DNA from: Leucaena leucocephala
Lineage: Eukaryota; Streptophyta; Magnoliopsida; Fabales; Fabaceae
Length of the DNA stretch: 64,000 nt
NCBI GenBank assembly: GCA_037074615.1
Contig: CM073562.1
Span: forward strand, 5,751,001 to 5,815,000
Direction: 5' to 3'
Every line of letters begins with the position of its first letter. The first letter of the stretch is position 1. The notes beneath the pieces were generated by a model. The model was not told where the DNA came from and ran no database searches. It saw nothing but the letters and a program-made list of their open reading frames with translations. Below are positions 47,008-59,887 of this stretch, one piece after another. Made by a program: the position numbers and the translations under genes.

Positions 47008-49826
47008 AAATATGGTTTCAGTCAAGTATTTTTATGAATGTTCTTCTTGAATTAACTTTATATCAAATGGAAGACATGCATAATATACTACGTACAATAT
47101 TTACTTATCAACAAGAAACTGTTGAAGCTTTAACACATTGTTGAGCATTCATCTTGAACTCACAAGCACACCAATCATATAACTATCACAGAAACTTACC
47201 AGAATTAAAAAATACACTTCCAATCTTAATATGTCATATCTTTATTAACATATATATAACAAGATCTTTGTACAATACAAATGACATTGTACTATGTGGC
47301 ATAAACTAAGTAAATTAATAAATTTAAGAGACTAATTCCAGCAATAAGATAGAAAAAGTAATGGAGATGACCCTTATTCAAGTTATCAGGAATCTATCCA
47401 AGTTGTCCTCCTTATATTATTAAGTAAGATACCATTGTAACGTATTGTATCCAGAGATTGATTGTAGAAGAACTCAAATTGCCTTATGAATGTGAATACC
47501 TCTGCTGCACCAAACAAGAAATACTGAGAGATTTGCCAATGTCTTAAGGGAAGTTACAAATCCTATCGTTGAAGTTGTTGCCTTAAGAAAAGTTATAAAT
47601 CCTATTGGAGGACTTGTAAACACCATACTTGTGGTAACCCTGGAAACATTCCAATTTGCCATCATAGCATGCTACATTACTTGGACAAGGTTCACAATCA
47701 TCTACAACAATTTTCAATCAAAAGAAATTTAAGTCTACACAGGAAAAAAATATTAAAACCACTACTATAGCTTGAGTCTATGATATTTAACAACATTATC
47801 AAGTAGTGAATACACTCACAAGAAAACTATTGAGGTAATATGAAGCTTGAAAATGAGTGAAACAATAATATAATGCTTAAAATTCTAAAATAAAAATCGA
47901 GTGTGTATTAAATGGAACACTGACACGATTGTGTGCAAATTTTATTTAAAGAAGGGAAGAAAACATGTCACTTGTTTATTTTGACAAGTGATAGACTTTG
48001 TTAGGGATGTCATTTAAGTGTATTACATTCCTGATTAATAAGGAAAAACTAGAAAAAAGAAGAGTTCCAAAGACATAAGGATAACTTGTTAGCCATAAAA
48101 GTGCAATTCATTGTATACTGTATAAAAGTTATAGTCACATTAAGATGTCTCAAATTCTTTTATATTATAGCTATAGCATTAAGTGTGGTGATTTGGCCTT
48201 CTAACTAGTAAATAGCAATGATATTTAGTAAAAAAAGAAAACACTAGCCACAGTTTTTTGAAGATGAAAAGCTAAACCTAGTACCTGTCGCTATCAGCAT
48301 GCAATCAAGATAGTTGTTTTTAATAACAAATATGAAGGACATAAACTTACATAAAGTAAAATGTGCGTGTGCAAATGTGTAACAAAGATGAAAACATCCA
48401 ACAATCTTGTTTGCAAGCAATTCGATAACAACAATTTCAATAAAGCACACACTTAACCAAACCAAGGAATGACAAAGACTATAAAAAATTTGCATCCAAT
48501 AAAATAAGAACAAATTATTCAAAATTATAGAAATGTTAACTAAAAGCACAAGCATAACAAAATGAAATTACAATGAAAAAGTTAAGGTTCGGAAGCTAAG
48601 CCCTAGAAAATTCATGAGAATATACAACTAACCAAATATAGTATAAAAAATTCAATCATTTACAGAAGTTAGTGCAATTAGTACATAAGCAATTAGTGCA
48701 ATTAGGACATAAGCAATCCAATAAGTGATCTTGTCCAGCTTCTTCTTCTTTTTTAAAAAAATAGAGCATATTCAGATTTAGGTTTGTAGCCATATAATAA
48801 ATAATGACAATACAACCACAAATATACATACAAAGTCATGTAAGAAACACATTGTAGGAAACAAAGAAGGAAAGGAAAAGAAAACTCTATCACCGAAAAT
48901 AAAACAAATTGCCTCTGAATAAAAAGAAGAAAATGCCAAATTTCTGCAAGAGCTATATATCAAAGCGCAAGCAGCACATAATAGATATATACGATAAAAA
49001 TAACCTTTGTTACATAATCATTTCAGCTGGATTGTGATGGTAATGGTGAAGGAGAAGGTGAAGATTCTTGAATAAAGCTTGAGAACAAGGTAATCGGGTC
49101 AATAGATAGCCATGAGTTTAGATAACCAAACTAAATTTTAAATCTAAAATGTCCAAAATAAATTTAGATAACTAGAGGTCGAAGTCCAGCATGCCCAATG
49201 CTCATACTCTCTATTTTTCCCCAGTAAGAAACAATAATATCATTTCAAAAATATAACTATACATCAATTCGCCATCCAATCTTTAAGCAAATTGAAACAA
49301 GGTGGGTCTTTTCAAGACAAAAATTTAGTACCCTGTATTTTCTTCATCTCCTATTTCCGCAATAGTGAGAATCTTAATGCAGAGCAAATAAATACCACAA
49401 ATAAATAGTGAAATAAAATAATGAATAATGCCAAAAAATAATTATTTAACCAGGTGAATAGCAACACAAACTGAACAAAAGCTAAAGCATTAAGTATGAA
49501 TAGAAATATAGACGCAAAAATGTTGAGATATAGACGAAGAAGGAGTTAGTATTTCTGATCAAAAAACCTGTTGATGTTGAGAAACAGATGGTGAGAGAGT
49601 TGAGCCTTAATTTTCAAGCCCTAATCTTTCTCCCAATCTTAAACTCACAGTGACCTTCGATGGTGATATAACGTATGTCTACTTTGAGTTTGTTGCCTTC
49701 GATGGTGCTATAATGAGCTCCGATGCTCTTCGACGACGCCAAGGCGAGCGCAGCTTCAGGGAAGTGTGGGTCGAATATAATCAGGGAGCGCAACTTCTTT
49801 GAGTTTCTGCTTAATTCTCCCTCTTA
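47008..49826. other. Right half of the Pack-MULE candidate, no known gene
   Basis: 2.8 kb with only short open frames and no motif I recognise. A few units of the 21-bp repeat return at 47545-47625. 49600-49800 is less AT-rich and opens cttaattttcaagccctaatc, then runs of a plus-strand reading with DALRRRQGERSFREVWVEYN; this may be a third captured fragment, but the family is unknown. No transposase domain is seen. Confidence 0.4.
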
Positions 49827-49964
49827 CTTCAAAATTTTCTAGGGTTAATTTAGCCTTTTCACTTAAATTTGTGAAAGACAGATTAGGCAAGAGGCTCAAT
49901 CTGTCCTTTTAGATATTCAGCTGCCCAAATTGTCTTTTTAAAATTCAGTTGGGCTTTCTTTATC
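49827..49964 (-). repeat. Right terminal inverted repeat of the Pack-MULE candidate
   Basis: Reverse complement begins GATAAAGAAAGCCCAACTG and contains AATTTAAGTGAAAAG and CCCTAGAAA, block for block as in 43089-43226. Confidence 0.8.
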
Positions 49965-52766
49965 TTTTTCCCTTACTTTATAATTTTAAATGAGAGAATA
50001 TAATTTTCATAAAGCATTAATTATTTTTTCATCTTACCTTTCATTTATCTCTCTATTTAATAAAAAATATTCAACATAGTACTCTGCTAAATTAGTAAAA
50101 AGATTTTTAAAATATAGACCTTTTCCTTTTGCCAACAAATTTTAAAATATTTTGGCCAACAAATAAAATAAAATATAGGAAAGACTTAGGTCCATTTTTT
50201 TTATAGATTTCTACAATCAAATATTTTCATGTGTCAACTTTTATACTTCTCTAATCTTAAATATAATATATAATTTATAGTATAATTTATACTATAAATT
50301 AAGTCTTATATTTATTATTAGAGGAATAATTAAAATAAATGCATGTGTTAAGATTTGCTTGGAGTAATAGAACATATGAATCCAAGCAAATGAGCCTAAC
50401 TTTTATGTTTAAAATTTTACTTTATCTAATTATGTTTTTGGTCTATATGAAAATGCCAAAGAGACAAACATTTCAAAAGAAAGGTGTACAAAATAGTTAA
50501 AGAAAATGACAATTAGGAGTTTTCTTAGGTTATTAATTCCAACTATAGATATTTAATTATTGAAATTTTATTAAATAATTTGGAATTAATAACTTAACAT
50601 AAAAACTATTTTAGAGATACTTATACTTTTCTTCAAATTTTAATTTAATATTTGTATTGTTTTTTCTCCTTGATAAATTCTTTAAGTTTGTTTTGTCAGT
50701 ATAATTAGTTTTTGTACAACTATAAGGACTACTAGTTTAATAGAGGAATATTATAAAGATTAATAATATTAATAGAATAACATTAAATAATTTAATAAAA
50801 AATAATATATGTATTAAATTAAAAAGTGTGAGAAAGTGTATATAGTATATTTTCCATTATCATTTTTCAAAATAGTTAGGCTACTTAAATGAGAGAATAA
50901 TATTTTGACTAAGATAAAATTAATAAAATTTCTAAACTTTTTTCATTTTCCTTTTACCAAGAATATTATTGCCTCTTATATGTGGGTATTTTTTTCTGGA
51001 TAAAATGAAGTCGCATTGCATTTTAAATTATAATCCTAATATGTTTTCTAAGAGTGTTTAACTTAAAAAGTTTAAAATTTTATTAATAAATTATTATTTA
51101 AAGTAAGAAACAGTCTCATTTTATAAAAAGTAAAAAAAATAAATATAAATTTAAATATTAAAAAATTTAGAGAGATGATATATATATTTAGTATAAAATT
51201 TTTTAAAACAGAATTAATTTTATTTATAATTTAAACATAAAATAATTTTTTTCTCTTAATCAATATTAATGTGCCGAAACTTCTATTATCCCTCCTGCCC
51301 AACGTATATTTTTTCTTAGATGCTGTTGCCAATTCCCACGAGTCACTAAATTCAGTGCACCAAGTTTCTCTATCCCTTTTATTTTATTTCAGACTTTGAC
51401 GCTTGATAGTTATTTCTATCCTTAAAAAAAAAGTCTAAATTCTTTATTTTTTATTTTCTTATAAATACAAAAAGTCTGAATCCTATATATTTCTTTAATT
51501 TTTAATATAAAATTTAATTAATTTTTAAAAAAATAAAAAAATTAAATAAAAAAATTAATTATTATTAAATTATACCTTTTAAGACGAATTTATATAATGT
51601 AACCCTTAATCTACTGAAATTAGTCAACTAACTCTTCTTTTATTTATAATTAATTAATTAATTTTATTTTTTTAATTTATTTAAAAAGTTAACTAAATCT
51701 TATATTAAGGATAAGTGAAGTAGTATGTAAGAAAAATTTTGCAAGAACTAATTTTTGTTGGTAATAGAAGACTCCATTAAATTTTGTAAGTAAATTAAAA
51801 AATTAAATAAATTATTTTAAAGTATTTATATTTATCTTTTTTTTATCAAACTAATTTTTTTGATTTATAAACTATTCATTTTAAAAAAAATAATCTAGCA
51901 CATACTATAATTAAGTTATTTTTTTAATTTTTCTAAAAAAAAAGTAAATAAATAAAAGAAATAGTATTAGACAACGAAATAGCTTTGCTTCAAGTAGTTC
52001 ATCCAACTGTTTCACAATACGGCCAAGTAATTATAACTCAATTTATACTTTTTTTGATTATATTTATAAATTTATTTTTAACATATTTCACTGAAAACAT
52101 TATTAAACGTTTTGACTATGAATGAATGTTGATTGGGAGAGGAATGGAGGGGCCATAGACATAGAGGAGTGTCATAGAAACATAGACAGAGAGGAGTGCC
52201 ATAGAAACATGTCAAGGCATCTCACAACATAGAATAGACCACCTCTGTGCCCATTAAAGGCAAACCCTGCTCCATTTCATTTCCTTCCATGTTCATCACT
52301 CTTTACAAACTCCCGAGGTTGAGCACCCTCCTCAAAATCACACCTTGTCGTGTTCTTGTCTCCATCACTCCTCGATCATAATCGTCATAACAACAAGGAA
52401 AAAGAGGGGGGGAAAACAGAACAAGTTTCCTCGGCAAGATATACTACATCCATGAAATGCATCTTCAGTCATGTTCCTGTTTAGGAAGAAAAATAATCGA
52501 GAGGAACAGAGAGAGTGCTGGATAAACAATCAATAGAAGAGTTAAAAATCAAGAAGGAAGAATGAAGAAACAGAAAGAACAAGAGATTAGATTTTTCCTT
52601 GGTATGGCGAAGAGCAAGAGATTAGATTTTTCCTTGGGAATGGCCCTCTCCCTTGATCACTGTACGTTCACTTTTAATCAGAATATATAATATACTGAAT
52701 TAATTGACTCACTAATTACTTGGCATGTCTCCTTGGTATGAAATCTTGGGGATTACACTGAAACAA

Positions 52767-52804
<38 letters not shown>

Positions 52805-54950
52805 GATAAAAAGATACTTTGGATATATTAAAGTATATGAGTTGAATTGGAAGCCAGGCTTGCTGTAAGTTTTACTACGGGACAATTTCTTTTTTAAAAT
52901 TATATGTTTTGATAATTTTCTAACATGTTATTTTATTATAGAGTCACGTGTATTTTTCTCTTTGTGCAATATGTGGTCTTTCATTCAAAATTTCCCAATT
53001 TGAATTCACCTTTTTTAACTTGGAGTTAAATAGGAAAAAAAACTTTTTACCTATTAATATATTATAATAAATAAATACATATATAACCAAATTCAAGCGG
53101 AAAATATCTGTACGTTGCACAGTAAGTAGATTTAAAATATATTTACATAAATATTGTGACAATCAAATAATCATTAGTAATAGTATTGCTACTAATCCTA
53201 TAAATTCTTTAAACGTAAAAATACTTATCTAATTAAAGAATTAAATTTTATATAATTTAAAAAATAAATACCTTCCCCTCTCATTTAAGAAAATTTCATC
53301 CCCACCCAACCCCAATATTAATAACACCCAATACTAGCAAGAATCCTAAACACACCTTTAGAAAATAAAGTTATATGAAATAAAAAAGTACTTATTAATA
53401 ACATTTTATTTTTAACTAATACCAAAATTTAAAATTCTCCAATCAAACTATTTTCTATCCAAATTTTTTTATGCCAAAAATATTTGTTATTTATTAAAAC
53501 ATTGTCATATATTATTATTCCCTCACCCCACAACATATTAATAAGAGAAGATTATAAGATAGTCCAACCAATTCATTAGAAATTTTATTCCACAGTCAAT
53601 ACCTCAATAAATAATATAAAAAAACTCAATACATACAAATTTTACAATTGACAAGTGGATTCAAATTCAAATTTAAAAATTAAAAATTGAAAATAAGCAA
53701 TAAGGATATAAAAAAGAAATGTTACGTGGAGTAATTAAATGGAAAGAGAATATTACAAATGACCTGATAACTAAGAAACTAATATATTTCTAAAGATATA
53801 TTGATTGATTTCATAATTTTTTAACTTTATCTCTAATTAATATACACTCTACCCAAAAGGAAAAAAAAAATTAAAACAATAAATTAAGAGTAAAATTATA
53901 CATTCATATAAAAAATTTAATTATGTGATTTGTAAATAAAAAAAATTCCCTACCTTCTAAATACCAGGAGTATTTCAAGTAACAAATTCACTGAAATCTA
54001 AGGAAATTTCTATATTTATGAAGAAGAAGGCTTTCATATTCCTATATCAGCTCCAGCCCCAAGATATCAATATCATTTATCACAGGTGACTCGTATAATT
54101 CTTAAGAGTGTGTTTGTTTTCATGGTGAAGACCGCCAAAGCAAGCCTGAACCCAACCATGCTTTAAAGTTTAAATCCCTTGTTCTTGAACTTCTAATTCT
54201 TCCTTTGACTAATCTTTCATCATCAATCTTAATATTCACAATGCACAGGAACCAATAAGCATTATTTATGCTAAAAACCCAACAAAAAAAATTTCTAGCT
54301 AAAACTATTGAAGAATTTCAAACTAGTTCCAGCAGCTAAATACTCATACCATCCTGTTTTTCTTTCAATTCCTAACTAAGGAACTCAACTACAACCTAAT
54401 GAACCTCCTCTACAAACAATGTGATCAAGAGAATGGATGTTTGATCTGAGAAATAACTTGAGGTCTTTCAATTGTTTTTCTTTTTTCATTATAGAAACTG
54501 ATGGCATTTTGATAACAGGTGAATGTTCAAGTAATTTCAGTCTGAAACATAAAATTTTAGATTGAGTGTTAAAAGCCCTGTACAATCAGCTGAGCTACGA
54601 TGAATTTCACAGCATCCTGCAGGCAAACATAGAACAACAAACCAGTTTTAAAAATGAGATCCAGGTGCAAAAGGATGAGATCAAAAGGAAAAGGGCATAA
54701 TCTTGCATAAAGTTCTTAAACAATCATTCATGTACAGTCTTCAGTTAGCTTGAAAAAACTACATCTTTTTTAGACAATCTGATCTATGAAGGAGACTCCA
54801 AAAAGTAAACATTATATAATGATGTCCAAAACAAAAGATTATATAATGCCATTTCTTTTCAATGGGGATTTGATGTGATTTCTCTCAGACATATAGCTAG
54901 TGATTGAAAAATCTGAATATACAAAACTTCAAACATGCATGAAATCTCAC
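49965..54950. other. AT-rich gene-poor DNA
   Basis: No gene was recognised. 52130-52720 is less AT-rich with short duplications: cataga(g)aggagtg.catagaaacat occurs twice at 52158-52210, and a 35-bp unit (caagagattagatttttcctt) is doubled at 52580-52646. Their setting could be an old transcribed leader, but no coding frame follows. An (AT)16 run is at 52769-52800. Short open frames in 52944-53162 and 54385-54585 show no known motif. Confidence 0.45.
52769..52800. repeat. (AT)16 microsatellite
   Basis: An uninterrupted AT dinucleotide run in gene-poor DNA. Confidence 0.95.
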
Positions 54951-54954
54951 AACT

Positions 54955-55041
54955 AATTTCCAAAAGCTTGTAGTAGAATTTGTCGATAAACTTCCTCAAA
55001 CTTTTTCATGACATCCGAAGGCCGAGTGATCTCGACAATGA
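54955..55041 (-). other. Orphan exon-like coding segment
   Basis: The minus strand reads, without a stop for 29 codons, TLIVEITRPSDVMKKFEEV and then a tail ending in AFGN and TAG (54955-54957). The composition (amphipathic, charged, more GC than its flanks) looks like a protein C-terminus. An AG stands just before it. It lies beyond the last MKP1 exon, so it could be the last exon of another gene, an alternative end, or a relic. I do not recognise the family. Confidence 0.35.
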
Positions 55042-55367
55042 GGGTACTTGGAAATATTAATGGACATAAAAGATGCCATCTAGCTTAAGTTTATTTAAAT
55101 ATTACTATTTATTATAATGTCAAAAAATTATAAAAAAAATAGAGTTTAAAAGTATATTAAGATACTTTCAGAGATAAATTAGCCAAACATGATCAGAAAA
55201 GCTATTCGTTTTGAATGAGGCATGCAACAGCAAATGTGGTTATTACCTCATTGGTATTTTCCCCGAGGTTAGATGAACTAATTGAAAAGTTGGTCAACAG
55301 ATACAGTGCGAATGCAAGAAAGGTTACAGAAGATGCTTGAAAGCGGGGATCTCCTAAGCTTGTAGTG

Positions 55368-58300
55368 CTACAATGTACTCAGTAAGGTAAGAAAATCTTC
55401 TGGTTCTTCATTCTCTTTAATAATCTGTTCATATAAAGGAGTCAATGATCATGACAAGAATTTGATAAATCAGAACAATAAACAATCCACATTTGCTCAA
55501 TTCAATCTTATGACAGGAAAAACAAAGCATTAACAGAAAATACAACAGTTCAACAAGTGCTAATGCAAAGAAGCTAATCAAGGGAAATGGGCAAATAAAA
55601 TCCTTCTTGGATTGAATATCCAGCAAGAGGCAAATAACAGAGGAGAATGAACAGGCAAGTTATGTAAAATCAAGTTTTAATAAGAAACTAGAGAGGATTC
55701 TGTGGTATTGCAGATCATACTAAGATAATCAACAGACCGTGTCCATTGTCTTGACTTGACAAATAAAATTCCTAACTAAAGTTGCTAAAATACCGCATAT
55801 ACAACCAATTAACCTCAAATTTAGTCTTCCCCTTTTCTCAAGCAATTACCATCACTGTTGCTTTGTAAATAACAAATATATGAAATCCAAGCCAACATAA
55901 AATTTTGAGGGAAACTAAGGCTTATCTTAAATTACTCTGTCCTCCCCTAAAAGATAACCTTATTATTATTAGATGTGCCTTCCATGAAAACAGAAGAAAA
56001 GCTACAACTAAATCCATTTTGACCCAAAAAACCTTTAAGTGGTCAAAATAACAAGACTACTAACAAGTTACATTGTTTACCAAAACTATAACTACTGTCA
56101 GGGTATTTTGGCCAAAACCAAATTAGCTCTAGCTAAACTTTCTGGCTGGTTTTAGGGGAGAACGTTACAATTATTCATAAAAGTAGGGAGGGCTGTGTGA
56201 TTATGCATTTTTCACATGAAAGGAAAATAACGTGCAGTAAACTTAGTCCCCAACCCAATCTAACCTTGCATCATATATAGATCTGGAAACCCATTGTGGA
56301 CAACTCTCAATATGGCATGCATATTTATACATTCTGATGGATATAGGAAAGAGAAGACAATACACACCCAATGTAATAACAAAAAATTTAAAAAGGTAAG
56401 GGTGAAATGTAGGAAATAACTTGTTAACAAGGTTGGTTATGAAAGTCATTATGCCCTACCATGAGCTTGAGGTTAGTGTGGTTTGATCATCAGGAATATT
56501 GAATGAAGAAATTTTGAGATCTCGGACTTTCAAGTTTAATTACATGATCTGAATGGGAGCTTAAGAATAAAGAAAATACTTGTTCCAGGCACCATGATTT
56601 ACAAAGTAGATGGAAACCGATTTTTATAAAAAAGTTGAGCTTGAAAGGGTATAATAATATCAAAATCCCTATGTTATTTAGGACATGCATAATCCAAATA
56701 TTAGCTTTTTCGTTACTGATAGATTTCCAATCACAGATTAATTAAATGCCATCTATCAAAAACGAACTTATAATTTTAAGAACCTGCAGGAGTACTTATG
56801 AATCCAAATACATGAATTAAATAAATATACTAGTATATATGTTCTACTGATGTCTTTATGGAGGAGAGACACCTCAGTTATGTTGCCTAGGGGTCATGAC
56901 CTCAAGATTTGTAGCTACAAAATAGAAAGAATGGGGCAGAGAGAAGAAAGAGGGAGAATATACAATATAGAATTTTGCAATAGAATATGGAATCACCGAG
57001 AACTTCAAATTTAGTAACCAGGAGAAACTCTAAACATTGTTTAAAACTGAATTCAACCAAAAACTGAAATAGGGCATAAAAAAAATCTTCATTCAACAAC
57101 TTAAAAGGAATCTTATATTCACATGGGCATATTATAATGAATTAAATTTTGCATATCAGTATGAAACAAGAATAGTTACAGAAAAAGGCATCACAATTTC
57201 AAAAGTGAATTATCTGAATTTAACACATTGTAAAAATATTCACAATCCTATCACGCAACATAGAATGAGGGACAGAATCTCATATTCCACCTCCCAAAAA
57301 TAGTCACTGATCCCTTCCCAGTTTTATAAGAAACAATTTTTCCTCAATTCTTTACAATTCAACTCACAAGCACTGCAGCATTCTCACTTACCCAATAGGC
57401 AAGCCAAAACCAACTAGCACGAGAAGTGGTAAAGATATTCCATACCTTGATGATAGTGTCATTTGGCAAACCAAAATGAGCAAGGATATCACAACCAACT
57501 TGATTCCAGTCGACTCCTCCTCGACAATCTATCTCTCTATTATGATCTAATCGAACCTGAGATGCAGCACAGCTGAAAGAATCTCCCAGCCAAAAATATA
57601 AAATGTTTCTTGCATGTTTACCAGAACTTGTACTTGAAGAGAAAATAACAAAAGCTGCTTTAGAATCCAAATGCTTTGCACCGAATGTCACAATCTTCTC
57701 TAAGCTGGGCCATTGATAAACTAAATTTTGTTTATTAGATTGTAGGAGACCACTTCCATCCATTCCATTTGATGAAGTAGACTTTATGTCTTCCCTTGAA
57801 GAGCTTCTCACCCAAGAGTCATTAGAGTTTCCAACAAATGAAGCTTTGCTGTAGTCAACACTATCTGCCTCGCACAGTTGAGTTGAATCCAAAACTCTAC
57901 CCTTGACATGGTTGTTTAGATCAGATGAATTTTCGATACTATTTGATTGATGCAAATGGCTAGTACTGCCATTCATGACAGCACCATCTTCTCGAGTAGC
58001 ATTAAAAGTTGATGATCTATTCATCACCAGTGTTTTATCATTCATCAGTGGTAACTTCAAAGACTTTGACAGACTGCCTCTGCGCTCAGCAAGAGAAGTT
58101 GATGGTTTTTTCAATATCAGGGAGGCTGACTGATGACAGGGCTGTGATGCCAACTTGACACAAGTTTCCGCACCTTTTGTTACTGGTTGAGAATAACAAC
58201 TAGATGAAAGGAGGGACAAGTTAGAGAAGTTAGATAAAGATGAGGATGCAGGCGTAGAAGTCAAAACTGCATAAGGAGAATCAAGAGACGTTTCAGAACA

Positions 58301-59887
58301 CTTTGAACTATTGCTCGAATCAGAAGTAAAGGAATCTGGTGAGAGATAAGGAGATGAAGAAGACGTAGTTGATGACAGTGATGATGATGGAGATGACTTT
58401 ACCGATGAATGAGTACTTGACACTGAATCCAAATAAACCCTTGAATATGATAATTTAGGCTCTGAGACAAATTCCTTCATGTTGGCAGAGGCAAACTTAC
58501 GCCTTAACACACTCCAACAGCTCTCCCTAGCAGGAAGGTGGGTTTCAAGTTCATCCTCTGCTGAAGCAAATGGAGGCACAAAACCTCCCATGATAGCTTT
58601 CTGGAAAACTTCAAAATCAACGTTATATGAGTCCACTATCCTCTCACCAGGAGAAATATTTCTGGCTGATTTGCCATTTTCTACTCTATTATCAGATTTT
58701 TCCATCAAAGGCAAAAACTTAGAAAAGGCATCCCAAAAGTAATCCGGTTCTTCACCCTCCTTGATTAACCAAATCGAACCTTGCACTTTCTCATAGCGAA
58801 CAATCTGACACGCAGCCCCTCTAGCATCCCTTTCCATGATGGCCTCACAATTGGTACCAATCCAAACATATATAGCAGAAGGTATATGTATGATAAATGC
58901 ACCTCTAGAATCCAGTGCAGATGGAGAAGGATTCGTCAACATTTTGGGGACAAGATGCAATGGATCATAAGGTGAGTGTGGGGCTATTCTATACATTCTC
59001 AGCAAAGAACTCGGGCTAAGCGGGAATGCATGAACCCTTTTTTGACATTGCAGCAATTGGCAAGCAAAACCCATATTTGGATCAGCAATACCTCTTGCTG
59101 CCTTCACATACTGAAAAGCATCATCGAAACTCTGCCCTTCCCTCCACATAAGGTATGCAATCACCAGAGAGGTGGACCGAGATACCCCCTGGCAACAATG
59201 CACAAACACCCTTCCATATCGTTCCCTAACATCCTCAAAGTAGTCAAAGACATCATACAGAATACTAGTAATATCTTCCGTCGGACTATCCTGCAACCAC
59301 AACGTTCTATATACAAAATCAGATTTGAAGTACTCAGGACAAACAAAGCCCACACAGTTCAAAATATGAGTAATCCCATTTTGCTTCAATATATCCCTAT
59401 CCCTAGCAACAGCGTCTCCTCCAAGATAAATATGTTCAGCCACTTTTGAGCATTCTTTATCAAAGTATGCAATCTTATCTCTTTTCACAAGCCCAGCATT
59501 CTTATCAGGGTTTCGCTGAATCGATGATAAATCAAGCTTCAACCTCTCTCCATTACCTCTTCCACTAGGAGTTGGGGGATGAGGCCACTCACCGATATCA
59601 TCAGAACTCGCTTTCGGCCACTCATCCAAGCTCCTCCGAGCAATTGAAAGCGGCTGTAACGGGGGCAAAAAAGACCGTGCCTTGCAATTTTGCTGCGATC
59701 GAGGGGTTAATGGAGCGGGAGGATACCTACGAGTTTCGCCGTTGATATTACCAACACTCCCATCCGGATCTACGAAGTCCTTTCCGTCGCCGTCCGGATT
59801 GTGTGAGGCGGAGCGAGACGCCGACCAAGAGGCCGACCGCCAGAACATTTTTCGAGTGTCGTCTTTACCCACCATGCCCACTTCCAA
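55368..59887 (-). CDS. MKP1: MAP-kinase phosphatase MKP1 (dual-specificity phosphatase)
   Basis: MKP1 removes phosphate from the activation loop of stress MAP kinases (MPK3, MPK6 in Arabidopsis) and so limits immune, UV-B and wound signals. Main exon is 57446-59887 (814 codons from MEVGMVGKDD; an alternative Met four codons on, MVGKDD, matches the usual start). The last exon, 55368-55424, adds IIKENEEPEDFLTLLSTL and a stop, giving about 832 residues. Features: N-terminal MFWRSASWSAS and PLTPRSQQNCKARSFLPP motifs; phosphatase domain about 145-285 with D200 (WLQDSP) and the active site HCCQGVSRS (C231, R237); gelsolin-like part about 320-395; a long Ser-rich stretch; then LVYQWPSLEKI and a second gelsolin-like end. 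All catalytic residues are intact. The intron is 2 kb; if retained, the reading goes on for 28 other residues. Confidence 0.93.
55425..57445 (-). other. MKP1 terminal intron
   Basis: Bounded by GTATGG after codon K814 and a tgaacag acceptor. It is AT-rich with no gene, RNA gene or transposon that I recognise. It separates the body of MKP1 from its 19-codon last exon. Confidence 0.75.

Larger units (their letters stand above)
43089..49964 (+). mobile_element. Candidate Pack-MULE: long-TIR element carrying host gene fragments
   Basis: Two 138-bp terminal inverted repeats (43089-43226 and 49827-49964) face each other 6.9 kb apart, with some three quarters of bases matching over the full length. 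Between them lie a piece of a GLCAT14 exon, the 3' part of a laccase gene, a 21-bp minisatellite and about 2.8 kb of unassigned DNA. No transposase was found. Long TIRs plus unrelated host exon pieces are the description of a Pack-MULE (non-autonomous Mutator-like element). A 9-bp target duplication was not seen at these edges (atatacgta against tttttccct), so the exact ends, or the superfamily, are unproven. Confidence 0.6.

Noticed and set aside
43068..49972. GGG-starting ends for the Pack-MULE with a 9-bp target duplication
   Set aside because: Extending the ends to the next GGG gives flanks tgttttctt and ttactttat, which do not match, so I kept the inner limits and claimed no duplication.
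58479..59449. Plus-strand open frames of 64-157 residues
   Set aside because: They are antisense shadows of the MKP1 coding exon.
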